A DNA stretch of 47,573 nucleotides from an uncultured Porphyromonadaceae bacterium (GTDB lineage: Bacteria; Bacteroidota; Bacteroidia; Bacteroidales; Muribaculaceae). Positions 24,397 to 31,535 of this stretch are shown piece by piece. The number at the start of each line of letters is the position of its first letter. Positions within the stretch are counted from its first letter, which is position 1. The notes under the pieces are model-generated. The model worked only from the letters and a program-made list of their open reading frames with translations, was not told where the DNA came from and searched no databases. The stretch spans positions 1 to 47,573 of the forward strand of contig CAMWXV010000004.1 of NCBI GenBank assembly GCA_947178305.1. Reading direction: 5' to 3'. The position numbers and the translations under genes are program-made.

Positions 24397-25095
24397 ATGG
24401 ATTTCTTGCAAAATAAATATTTTCTCATAACTCTTACTTTCGGGTTTTATCTTGGTGCTCAATTGTTGCAGCGTCGCACAGGTGTGAAGTTGCTCAATCC
24501 GATACTGATAGCAATCGCAGCTATGATATGTTTCTTGATGGCGTGTGATATTGATTATGCTACGTATAAGCAGGGCGGTGATTACATAGATTTCTGGCTC
24601 AAAGTGGCCGTAGTGGCACTTGGTGTTCCTCTTTATAAACAGTTGTCGACAATCAAGCGTCAGCTTTTACCTTTGTTGGTATCGGAATTGGCAGGATGTG
24701 TTGCCGGTGTGGTAAGTGTGGTGCTTCTTGCCCAACTGTTCGGAGCCAGCAGAGAGGTGGTGATATCGCTCGCACCAAAGGCTGTGACCACTCCTATAGC
24801 TATGGAGATATCCGGAGCTATGGGCGGTATAGCTCCGCTTACTGCTGCTGTGGTTGTGGCAACAGGTATATTCGGTGGCATGGCAGGGTTCAAGATTGTA
24901 AAAATGAGCCATATACATTCCCCTATAGCCGGAGGGTTGTCAATAGGTACGGCTGCTCATGCCGTAGGCACATCGGCCGCTATGGAACGAAGTGAAAGGT
25001 ATGGGGCGTTCTCATCAATAGGATTGACTCTAAACGGATTGTTCACAGCCCTTCTTGCCCCTATGATATTAGACTTTCTGGGCTATTCTGTATGA
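24397..25095 (+). CDS. lrgB: LrgB-family membrane protein
   Basis: 232 residues, nearly all membrane helices. Family marks: VALGVPLYKQLSTIKRQ, APKAVTTPIAMEISGAMGGIAPLTAAVVVATGIFGG and SIGTAAHAVGTSAAME, the last being the most conserved LrgB/CidB/YohK segment. Acts with LrgA at the inner membrane. Start at the ATG at 24397, 2 nt after the lrgA stop, with a strong Shine-Dalgarno. A bidirectional terminator follows at 25105-25140. Confidence 0.94.
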   Translation: MDFLQNKYFLITLTFGFYLGAQLLQRRTGVKLLNPILIAIAAMICFLMACDIDYATYKQGGDYIDFWLKVAVVALGVPLYKQLSTIKRQLLPLLVSELAGCVAGVVSVVLLAQLFGASREVVISLAPKAVTTPIAMEISGAMGGIAPLTAAVVVATGIFGGMAGFKIVKMSHIHSPIAGGLSIGTAAHAVGTSAAMERSERYGAFSSIGLTLNGLFTALLAPMILDFLGYSV

Positions 25096-25104
25096 TGCAA
25101 AAAT

Positions 25105-25140
25105 AATGCAGCCGAATCAGATTTGCGATTCGGCTGCATT
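25105..25140. terminator. Bidirectional terminator between lrgB and the HIT gene
   Basis: Perfect 14-bp arms (25105-25118 and 25127-25140, AATGCAGCCGAATC/GATTCGGCTGCATT) with an 8-nt loop. Flanking AT-rich sequence gives T tracts both ways. It serves the converging lrgB (+) and HIT (-) genes. Confidence 0.9.
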
Positions 25141-25156
25141 TATTATGTGAGTTTGG

Positions 25157-25558
25157 TTACAGGTATTTGGCTACGCAGGTGCTTACTTTATCGGCTATAG
25201 CCTGCATCTCTTCGGCCGGTAGGGTTTTCTTGTTGTGAAAATCCATGTCGGCTTCAGTGGTGATTGGTAGCAGATGTATGTGGGCGTGAGGTACTTCCAG
25301 GCCTATTACGGTGACTCCTATGCGTTTGCAAGGCATGGCTTCTTTGAGACCTGCAGCAACGCGTTTTGCAAACAGGTGCAGTGCTTGAAAGTCGTTGTCG
25401 TTGATGTCAAAGATATAGCTGTTTTCTTCTTTGGGCACAACGAGAGTGTGTCCCGGTGTTACCGGGTTGATGTCAAGAAATGCAAAAAACTTGTCGTTTT
25501 CGGCTATCTTGTAGCAGGGGATTTCGCCGGCTATGATGCGTGAAAATATTGTGGCCAT
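25157..25558 (-). CDS. HIT (histidine triad) family nucleotide hydrolase
   Basis: 133 residues. Starts MATIFSRIIAGEIPCYKIAENDKFFAFLDINPVTPGHTLVVPKEE, a canonical HINT-type opening, and has the triad HAHIHLLP at 91-98. Such enzymes hydrolyse adenosine phosphoramidates and similar nucleotides. It starts 2 nt after the greA stop, so it is read from the greA promoter; a greA-HIT pair is familiar in Bacteroidetes. Confidence 0.95.
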   Translation of the reverse strand: MATIFSRIIAGEIPCYKIAENDKFFAFLDINPVTPGHTLVVPKEENSYIFDINDNDFQALHLFAKRVAAGLKEAMPCKRIGVTVIGLEVPHAHIHLLPITTEADMDFHNKKTLPAEEMQAIADKVSTCVAKYL

Positions 25559-25560
25559 GA

Positions 25561-26031
25561 TCAGAATGCTATTTCAACGATTTCAAATTTCATCATACCT
25601 GCCGGTACTTTGATTTCAACGATTTCTCCAATCTTGTGGCCGAGAAGCCCTTGGGCAATAGGAGTGGACGTGCCTATTTTCTTTTCCTTGAGGTTGGCTT
25701 CGGAGTCGGCGACAATGGTGTATTCCATGGTCATGCCATTGGCTGTGTTGCGTATTTTCACGCGGTTTAGTATTTGCACTTCCTCTGTGTTGAGGTTGCT
25801 TTCGTCAATAATGCGGGCGCTTGCAACGAGGTCTTTCAACTGGGCTATTTTCATTTCCAGCAAACCTTGTGCTTCTTTAGCTGCATCGTATTCGGAGTTT
25901 TCCGAGAGGTCGCCTTTGTCGCGAGCTTCTGCTATGGCGCGAGATATTTCGGGTCGTTTCACAGATTCAAGGTAGGCTATCTCTTCCATTTTCTTTTTGT
26001 AGCCTTCCTTTGTCATGTAAGTGATGGGCAT
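25561..26031 (-). CDS. greA: Transcription elongation factor GreA
   Basis: 156 residues. N-terminal coiled coil MTKEGYKKKMEEIAYLESVKRPEISRAIAEARDKGDLSENSEYDAAKEAQ with the acidic D/E tip that enters the RNA polymerase secondary channel, followed by the FKBP-like C-terminal domain (STPIAQGLLGHKIGEIVEIKVPAG). It rescues backtracked polymerase by stimulating transcript cleavage. The leader is about 110 nt long from the promoter at 26145-26176. Confidence 0.97.
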   Translation of the reverse strand: MPITYMTKEGYKKKMEEIAYLESVKRPEISRAIAEARDKGDLSENSEYDAAKEAQGLLEMKIAQLKDLVASARIIDESNLNTEEVQILNRVKIRNTANGMTMEYTIVADSEANLKEKKIGTSTPIAQGLLGHKIGEIVEIKVPAGMMKFEIVEIAF

Positions 26032-26079
26032 AATATTGGTGATTTTTAGATTATTAATAATATTGAAAAATTATGGAAT

Positions 26080-26096
26080 CCCAGGTACTACCGGGG
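26080..26096. repeat. Imperfect palindrome in the greA leader
   Basis: CCCAGGTA (26080-26087) and TACCGGGG (26089-26096) are complementary except for one position. In RNA this could fold as a small hairpin with a 5-nt loop, about 50 nt before the greA ATG. It may be the end signal of the upstream sdaA gene or a leader structure; a short T-rich stretch follows on the minus strand. Confidence 0.3.
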
Positions 26097-26144
26097 ACCC
26101 CAACAACCATTGAAAGCGCGTGGCTTCCTGTTTTATGTCTGAGA

Positions 26145-26176
26145 CAAAGGTACGGCTTTTTGTGCCAACGCGCAAA
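26145..26176 (-). promoter_or_regulatory. Promoter of greA-HIT
   Basis: On the minus strand: -33 TTTG (26173-26176), 20-nt spacer, -7 TACCTTTG (26145-26152). It gives a leader of about 110 nt, long for this window. Confidence 0.68.
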
Positions 26177-26212
26177 TATTTCTGTTACAATTTCAGGCTA
26201 TGTCTGTTTTGT

Positions 26213-27481
26213 TCAGTCTTGTCTGTTTAGCTTTGAAGCAAGTTCGTCGGCTATCTTCTGGCGCACGGATTTAGTCGTTGGAGCCTGCCATGTGCGAGCC
26301 AATCCTCCTTCGCCGGTTTCCTTGTATATGGACGGTAGGTCATGGCCTGTCTGCTTCATTACTTCTACCACTCTGTCAAACGAAACCTGATGTCCGCCGT
26401 CGGTGAATGCAGAATATAGATTTGCGTCAAGAGCGCGGGCTGCAGCGTAAGCGTTGCGTTCTATGCAAGGTATCTGCACAAGTCCACAGACGGGGTCACA
26501 AGTCATGCCAAGATGGTGTTCAAGCCCCATTTCGGCGGCATATTCCACTTGTGCCGGGCTGCCGCCAAACAGTTGGTTGGCAGCTCCGGCCGCCATAGCA
26601 CAGGCCACGCCGACCTCTCCTTGGCATCCAACTTCCGCGCCTGCTATGGATGCATTCTGTTTCACGATATTGCCTATGAGACCAGCTGTGGCCAATGCGC
26701 GCAAAATACGTGCTTCGGAGAAGTCGCGGCTTTTTTGCAGGTGATACAGGACTGCGGGTATCACACCGCATGAGCCACATGTAGGGGCTGTTACGATTTC
26801 TCCTCCGCTGGCGTTTTCTTCACTTACGGCCAATGCGTAGGCAAATACCAGACCGCGTGATTGAAGGCTGCTTTTGAATCCGGAGGCGCGTACATGATAT
26901 GTTGTGGCGCGTCGTGGGAGTTTCAATGGCCCAGGGAGCACTCCTTCGTGATCAAGGCCGCGTTCCACTGCTCGGCGCATTGTTTGCCACACGGTGGACA
27001 AAAAGTCCCATATTTCGGGGCCTTCACATATTTCCACATATTCCCACAAGGCACGTCCATTATGGTTGCACCATTCAAGGATGTCTGATAGGTGGTTCAT
27101 GTCATATACATCTGTACCGCCCTGACGTTCTATGCCCTCTTCGGCCAATTCTCCGCCACCTATGCTGTAAACGGTCCATTCGTCAATCATGGTGTTGTCA
27201 GTGGAGAAGGCGCGGAATCGCATTCCGTTGGGATGGAAAGGTAGGAATATTGTTGGTTGCCACTCTATTTCAGCGGGAGCGATAGGGGTGAGTGCGTTCT
27301 CAATGGCCATATCTGTGAGGTGTCCTTTGCCGGTTGCCGCTAAAGAGCCGAACAATGTCACTTCATATCGCGTGGCATTGGGATTTTTTTGTGCGAATAT
27401 GGTGGCTGCATAGCGTGGTCCCATAGTGTGACTTGATGATGGGCCTGTGCCTATACGGTAGAGCTCTTTGATGGATTTCAT
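26213..27481 (-). CDS. sdaA: L-serine ammonia-lyase (iron-sulfur, single chain)
   Basis: 422 residues. N-terminal beta domain starts MKSIKELYRIGTGPSSSHTMGPRYAA (GPSSSHTMGP at 13-22), the family signature. The C-terminal alpha domain has APTCGSCGVIPAVLYH, AGAEVGCQGEVGVACAMAA and DPVCGLVQIPCIERN, supplying the Cys ligands of the [4Fe-4S] cluster. It converts L-serine to pyruvate and ammonia in the cytoplasm. The start codon is preceded 28 nt upstream by the terminator of ppiD, so either a hidden promoter or read-through must supply its transcript. Confidence 0.94.
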   Translation of the reverse strand: MKSIKELYRIGTGPSSSHTMGPRYAATIFAQKNPNATRYEVTLFGSLAATGKGHLTDMAIENALTPIAPAEIEWQPTIFLPFHPNGMRFRAFSTDNTMIDEWTVYSIGGGELAEEGIERQGGTDVYDMNHLSDILEWCNHNGRALWEYVEICEGPEIWDFLSTVWQTMRRAVERGLDHEGVLPGPLKLPRRATTYHVRASGFKSSLQSRGLVFAYALAVSEENASGGEIVTAPTCGSCGVIPAVLYHLQKSRDFSEARILRALATAGLIGNIVKQNASIAGAEVGCQGEVGVACAMAAGAANQLFGGSPAQVEYAAEMGLEHHLGMTCDPVCGLVQIPCIERNAYAAARALDANLYSAFTDGGHQVSFDRVVEVMKQTGHDLPSIYKETGEGGLARTWQAPTTKSVRQKIADELASKLNRQD

Positions 27482-27500
27482 GAGTGCTGATGTATGGAAT

Positions 27501-27537
27501 GTAAAAAAACAGCCCCGGGCTTTGCGCCGCGGGGCTG
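27501..27537 (-). terminator. Rho-independent terminator between ppiD and sdaA
   Basis: 8-bp arms CAGCCCCG/CGGGGCTG (27510-27517 and 27530-27537) followed on the minus strand by seven T (27503-27509). It lies 25 nt past the ppiD stop and only about 20 nt before the sdaA ATG at 27481. Confidence 0.85.
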
Positions 27538-27562
27538 ATATTAAGGTGATTATACTGCGGGC

Positions 27563-29638
27563 TTATTTGAAGAATGTGAGAATGTTGTTCTTCACTTTCT
27601 TATTGCCGAGAAGTACTTGCTGAATGTTGCGGCCAAGAGCGTAGCTGCCACGGCTGCGAGCATAGAGTGCTGAGCTTTCATCGTAGGAGTAGGGGCGGCC
27701 TTGCTTGTCTACGTTGATTACTTGGAGCACTACAACACCATTGCTTCCCTGCATTGGACCTACGAGAGAGCCTTTGGTGGCAACTGTTGCGCGAGCTGCT
27801 ACTTCAGAACCAGCAAAACCGTTGTTGAAAGGGTTGATTTGTCCGAAGGTTACATTTGCACTGTCTACCGGAGCTGCCATAAGGGCTGCATAACCGGAAA
27901 GGTCATTGGCTTTGCCGTTGAACTGCTCTATGAGGGCTTTTGCTTTTTTGTCATTGCGAACTTTGTTGGTAAGCATGGCTTTGACTTGCGGGTCGCGAGC
28001 GGGTGTGAAGTCATCGTAAATGTCGTTGAGAGCTGCGGCCACAAAGCGTCCGGTTTGTTCGTCACCAAAAATGGGAGATACTTTGCCTTTCTTTGCGTCC
28101 ATAGCCCAAGCTATTACACTGCGGGTGTCTTCAATTCCTGTAATCATGGGAGTGGAGGCGCTGACAGTAGCGGGGAACACTTGGTAACCGGCTGCTGCTG
28201 CATTTGCTGCAAAATCTTGAGCATTGGTGTTTTCAGAAATGAACTTGTTAAGACCGGCTTCAAGATTGTTTACAGTGGCGCTTGAGGGTTCAATGGTATA
28301 GTTGATAACAGCGATGTCTACTACAGGAACGGCTGCGCGACGCTGGTTGACACGGAACAGATAGCCACCTGTGGCGGTTGCTGTGGTGTCGGGGTTGAAG
28401 TAACGACCTGTTGTAGCGTTAAGCAGAGTTTCTTTGTATTGAACGATTTGGGGGTCAAGCATTGAAATCCAAATGCTGTCCTGAGCACCTTGTACTCCGT
28501 CAAACTTGTTTCCGAGTTCGGAAATGCTTGTGCCGTTGTTGAGGGCAATGAGAACTGAATCAAGAACGGCTTTGTTGCCTTGTACAGCAATCATATCTAC
28601 GTTTACGGAATCAATTTCTGTAGTGCGGTCAAATATTTTTGCCATAGTGATATCGTTGCCCATCTTATTGATGATGGATGCGGAACCGGCAGAAGCACTG
28701 TCTGCAAAAGATTTGAGGCGTGCGTCACGAATTTGTGACAGAGCTACACGCTGGCGGTCTGCTACGAATTCGTTCTTGCCGTCAAGGGCGGTAAGACCTT
28801 CTGTGTTTTTGAGCCCTGTGAGAACTTGTGAAACTGCATTCTGTGCTGCGGCGATATCCTCGGCAGAAGGAACGATGTCAACGGATATATAGCTGATAGT
28901 ACGGTTCTCTTCGGGGATAGCGTACATCTGTTTGTTGGTGTTCCATTCTTTCTCTATTTCAGTGTCTGTCACCTCAAATTGGTCATCGGGCAGAGATGAG
29001 AAAGGTTTGTTGACATAAGCTACTTGCGATGTAGTGCTGTTTTCGTCAAATAAGGCTTTGGCATCAAGTTCATTGGCTACAAAAGCGCCGGTGAACAGAT
29101 TGTTGAATTTCTGTTGGAGCAATCCTTCTTCTGTTTGGTTTTCAAGATTCACCCAAACGGATTTGATCTGTTCTGCAGTTTCTGCAGGCACGCCGTATTT
29201 GTCTGGATTGTATGCCATGTCATGAAGCTGCTGAGCAGACTCAACACCATATTGCTGCTGAACCATGCGGTTGAGCATCTCCGCTCCGCTACCGAACATA
29301 GCTTCGGTGAGTTCGCTGTTGGTCACGGTGAGTCCGAGTTTCTCTACTTCGTCTTTATAAAGGGTCTCAAAAACCATTTCGTTGAGGACTTGCTGCTGGA
29401 GCGCGGCGTGGTCAATCTTGCGACCGGAATTCTGCATCTGTTGGCTGGCTTGCTCTACACGACGTTGGAATTCCTGTACATCAATAGATTTGCCATCTAC
29501 TTTGGCCACTGTGGTGCCGGGGCCGAACAGGGTACGGCCTGAATTGAAAAAGTCACCGAGAATAAACGCCAGCAGGGCTACTCCGATGATTACAAGCAAA
29601 AGCACTGATTTGCTTCTGATTTTCTCTAATGTTGCCAT
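27563..29638 (-). CDS. ppiD: PpiD-like periplasmic chaperone (SurA N-terminal domain, degenerate PPIase)
   Basis: 691 residues. MATLEKIRSKSVLLLVIIGVALLAFILGDFF gives a short cytoplasmic tail and one membrane anchor (about 11-30); VAKVDGKSIDVQEFQRRVEQASQQMQ and QQQVLNEMVFETLYKDEVEKLGLTVTNSEL are SurA/PpiD N-terminal segments. The middle (about 345-450) is a parvulin-like region that has lost much of the usual motif, and a long helical C-terminal part follows. PpiD-type proteins sit at the Sec translocon exit and help outer-membrane and secreted proteins fold. It is monocistronic: own promoter (29735-29765) and terminator (27501-27537). Confidence 0.88.
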   Translation of the reverse strand: MATLEKIRSKSVLLLVIIGVALLAFILGDFFNSGRTLFGPGTTVAKVDGKSIDVQEFQRRVEQASQQMQNSGRKIDHAALQQQVLNEMVFETLYKDEVEKLGLTVTNSELTEAMFGSGAEMLNRMVQQQYGVESAQQLHDMAYNPDKYGVPAETAEQIKSVWVNLENQTEEGLLQQKFNNLFTGAFVANELDAKALFDENSTTSQVAYVNKPFSSLPDDQFEVTDTEIEKEWNTNKQMYAIPEENRTISYISVDIVPSAEDIAAAQNAVSQVLTGLKNTEGLTALDGKNEFVADRQRVALSQIRDARLKSFADSASAGSASIINKMGNDITMAKIFDRTTEIDSVNVDMIAVQGNKAVLDSVLIALNNGTSISELGNKFDGVQGAQDSIWISMLDPQIVQYKETLLNATTGRYFNPDTTATATGGYLFRVNQRRAAVPVVDIAVINYTIEPSSATVNNLEAGLNKFISENTNAQDFAANAAAAGYQVFPATVSASTPMITGIEDTRSVIAWAMDAKKGKVSPIFGDEQTGRFVAAALNDIYDDFTPARDPQVKAMLTNKVRNDKKAKALIEQFNGKANDLSGYAALMAAPVDSANVTFGQINPFNNGFAGSEVAARATVATKGSLVGPMQGSNGVVVLQVINVDKQGRPYSYDESSALYARSRGSYALGRNIQQVLLGNKKVKNNILTFFK

Positions 29639-29685
29639 TTAGTTTGTTATGATTTTTTTGTTTTTTGTTTTTTCAGCATCTAAGG

Positions 29686-29738
29686 TTTGTGCGCTTATTG
29701 TCCTGAGCATGGCTTGCTTAAGACATTAAGCGCACAAA
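29686..29738. repeat. 12-bp inverted repeat overlapping the ppiD promoter / end of metK
   Basis: TTTGTGCGCTTA (29686-29697) and TAAGCGCACAAA (29727-29738) are perfect inverted copies 29 bp apart, and the inside can add 4-bp stems (GTC/GAC-centred and AGCA/TGCT). The right arm shares four bases with the ppiD -7 box. It may be the metK transcript end (no T tract follows) or an operator. Confidence 0.6.
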
Positions 29739-29765
29739 GATACTATTTTTTCCTCACCATTCAAA
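29735..29765 (-). promoter_or_regulatory. Promoter of ppiD
   Basis: On the minus strand: -33 TTTG (29762-29765), 19-nt spacer, -7 TATCTTTG (29735-29742). The leader is about 90 nt with a strongly A-rich final part. Confidence 0.72.
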
Positions 29766-29800
29766 ATATTTTGTATGCGAGTGAGGTGCAAGTGGCGAAA

Positions 29801-31123
29801 TTAGAGATTGAAGAGCGATTTGAACAGAGGCACAAGGTCGTTCTTTTCCCATGTGAACAGTTCAACATCCATGGTACGTGTGCCTTCGTAGCGCGAATGG
29901 AATGTTTTTGTCACGGTTTGCGGGGTGCGTCCCATGTGTCCATAAGAGGCGGTTTCTTCATAAATTGGGTTGCGGAGTTTCAGTCGGCTTTCAATTGCAG
30001 CAGGGCGCATATCTATGTTGTTGGCCACGATTTGTGATATTTCGGCATCGCTCAGGGACACTTTTGAGGTACCTTCTGTATTGACATACAGACTTACGGG
30101 TTGGGCTACACCGATGGCATAGGCCACTTGTACCAATGCACGATTGGCAACCCCGGCCTCAACAAGATTACGTGCTATATGACGTGCCGCATAGGCCGCT
30201 GAACGGTCCACTTTGGATGGGTCTTTGCCTGAGAATGCTCCGCCGCCATGTGCTCCGCGACCACCGTAGGTGTCAACTATGATTTTGCGACCGGTGAGTC
30301 CTGTATCACCATGGGGGCCTCCTATAACGAATTTGCCGGTGGGATTTACATACAGTTTGAAATCGTTGTCAATCAATATTGCCACTTTTTCGGGTAATTT
30401 TGCTTTGAGGCGGGGGATCAACACATTGCGAACATCTTCGGTGATGATACGCTGCATTTCCAAGTCTGCTTCATCCTGAGTGCGATTGGCATCAGGTAAA
30501 ATAAATTCATCATGCTGTGTGGAGATTACTATGGTGTCCACGCGTACAGGGTAGCCGTCGGATGTGTATTCCACAGTGACCTGGCTTTTGGAGTCGGGGC
30601 GCAGATAGGTACGGGTGTTGCCCTGGGCATCGGTATATGTCATTTCGGTTGCCTCGCGACGGATGTCGGCAAGTTCACGCAGCAACTGATGGCTGAGGTC
30701 AAGAGCTACGGGCATATAGTTGTCGGTTTCGTTGCAGGCATAACCAAACATCATGCCTTGGTCTCCTGCACCTTGCTCTTGTGCATCAGCACGTTCCACG
30801 CCTCGGTTGATATCTTGGCTCTGCTCATGAAGGGCTGAGAGCACACCGCAAGCCTCGGCGTCAAATTTCAAGTCGCTGCGGTCGTAGCCGATGCGCTTGA
30901 TTACACGGCGTGTAACCTCCATGAGGTCTACGTATGAACGGCTTTTTACTTCGCCAGCCACTACTACTTGGCCTGTGGTGACAAGGGTTTCGCAAGCCAC
31001 TTTGGATGATGGATCGTAGGCGAGAAATTCATCAAGAACGGCATCGGAAATTTGGTCTGCCACTTTGTCGGGATGACCTTCCGACACTGACTCGGATGTG
31101 AAAAGGTAATTTTTGTTGGACAT
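29801..31123 (-). CDS. metK: S-adenosylmethionine synthetase
   Basis: 440 residues from the ATG at 31123 ([34 protein letters not shown]). The frame is open 33 codons further up to a GTG at 31222, but MSNK matches family starts. Key motifs: [17 protein letters not shown] (the ATP-binding hexapeptide region) and [22 protein letters not shown] (P-loop). It makes SAM from methionine and ATP. Its leader holds a SAM-II-like aptamer and a small upstream ORF ending 4 nt before the start, so feedback control by its own product is likely. Slightly longer than E. coli MetK (384), as is usual in Bacteroidetes. Confidence 0.97.
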   Translation of the reverse strand: MSNKNYLFTSESVSEGHPDKVADQISDAVLDEFLAYDPSSKVACETLVTTGQVVVAGEVKSRSYVDLMEVTRRVIKRIGYDRSDLKFDAEACGVLSALHEQSQDINRGVERADAQEQGAGDQGMMFGYACNETDNYMPVALDLSHQLLRELADIRREATEMTYTDAQGNTRTYLRPDSKSQVTVEYTSDGYPVRVDTIVISTQHDEFILPDANRTQDEADLEMQRIITEDVRNVLIPRLKAKLPEKVAILIDNDFKLYVNPTGKFVIGGPHGDTGLTGRKIIVDTYGGRGAHGGGAFSGKDPSKVDRSAAYAARHIARNLVEAGVANRALVQVAYAIGVAQPVSLYVNTEGTSKVSLSDAEISQIVANNIDMRPAAIESRLKLRNPIYEETASYGHMGRTPQTVTKTFHSRYEGTRTMDVELFTWEKNDLVPLFKSLFNL

Positions 31124-31127
31124 AATT

Positions 31128-31235
31128 CTATGATGTTTTGTCGTTTGCAATTCGTTCCGAACAGCGCAAAAAAATAGCGACTCCAGCCAACAAGCTAAAG
31201 CCACAAGCAGAATTGAGTCCACAAAGGGATGTCAT
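31128..31235 (-). CDS. Upstream ORF (35 codons) in the metK leader
   Basis: ATG at 31235 to TAG at 31128-31130, 35 codons, beginning [13 protein letters not shown] and ending IANDKTS. Its start codon is 5 nt downstream of the last aptamer base (31241), and its stop lies 4 nt before the metK ATG, in a different frame. There is no recognisable homology. The placement at both ends suggests a leader peptide whose translation is gated by the aptamer and coupled to metK. The region also contains a weak hairpin (GACTC/GAGTC arms, 31179-31219) with seven U after it. Translation is unproven; chance is possible. Confidence 0.4.
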   Translation of the reverse strand: MTSLCGLNSACGFSLLAGVAIFLRCSERIANDKTS

Positions 31236-31240
31236 AGTGC

Positions 31241-31291
31241 GGTTTTAGCATTTTTTTGGAAGTGGTTGCAAGCAGCCAAATTTGTCCACTT
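31241..31291 (-). ncRNA. SAM-II-like riboswitch aptamer of metK
   Basis: On the minus strand: P1 arms AAGTGG (31286-31291) and CCACTT (31260-31265) enclose a 20-nt loop containing AAATTTGG and ending CTTGCAA; the 3' tail (31241-31259) carries AAAAATGCTAAAACC. Compared with the known SAM-II aptamer, the loop keeps AUUU and UUGCAA and the tail keeps AAAUG and GCUAAAA. The pseudoknot bases are swapped from CC/GG to GG/CC, a compensatory change. The P1 sequence itself differs but still pairs. It starts about 10 nt after the predicted transcription start and precedes metK, the SAM synthase gene, a fitting target. Comparison is from memory and not by covariance model. Confidence 0.68.
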
Positions 31292-31306
31292 TCGGAATTG
31301 ATGCCA

Positions 31307-31337
31307 CAAAGTTACGTATATTTTTGTTCGTGGCCAA
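31307..31337 (-). promoter_or_regulatory. Promoter of metK
   Basis: On the minus strand: -33 TTGG (31334-31337), 19-nt spacer, -7 TAACTTTG (31307-31314). It predicts a leader of about 175-180 nt, the longest in the window, holding the aptamer and upstream ORF. Between this promoter and the hairpin at 31421-31457 I see nothing else in the 412-nt gap. Confidence 0.72.
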
Positions 31338-31420
31338 AAAATCATTCGTCAGTTTTTAGAAAAATATTGAAAGTTCCGTAGTGAAACTATCTATGATTAT
31401 GTGCCATAGTGGTTGTTAAT

Positions 31421-31457
31421 AAGGCTCACATTGCGCTGGTGGGACAATGTGAGCCTT
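31421..31457. terminator. Terminator hairpin downstream of meaB
   Basis: Perfect 13-bp arms (31421-31433 and 31445-31457, AAGGCTCACATTG/CAATGTGAGCCTT), 11-nt loop. It lies about 80 nt past the meaB stop. The T-rich flank is on the plus-strand side, so on the minus strand the U tract is poor; still the best candidate for the end of the meaB transcript. Confidence 0.65.
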
Positions 31458-31535
31458 GTTGTTTGTTTCCGTTATGAAATCATGGACCTCGCTATGGCTA
31501 AGTCTCTTGGAAGAACTTGTTTGAATGCGGGGAGG

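Noticed and set aside
31124-31222. In-frame extension of MetK to a GTG at 31222
   Set aside because: [20 protein letters not shown] is the family start, and the extension is a Cys/Leu-rich stretch from the leader. It is kept only as an alternative to the uORF idea.
31301-31420. Search for a second gene or RNA upstream of metK
   Set aside because: Apart from the promoter and the hairpin at 31421-31457 there is no open frame of credible composition and no further stable structure visible by eye.
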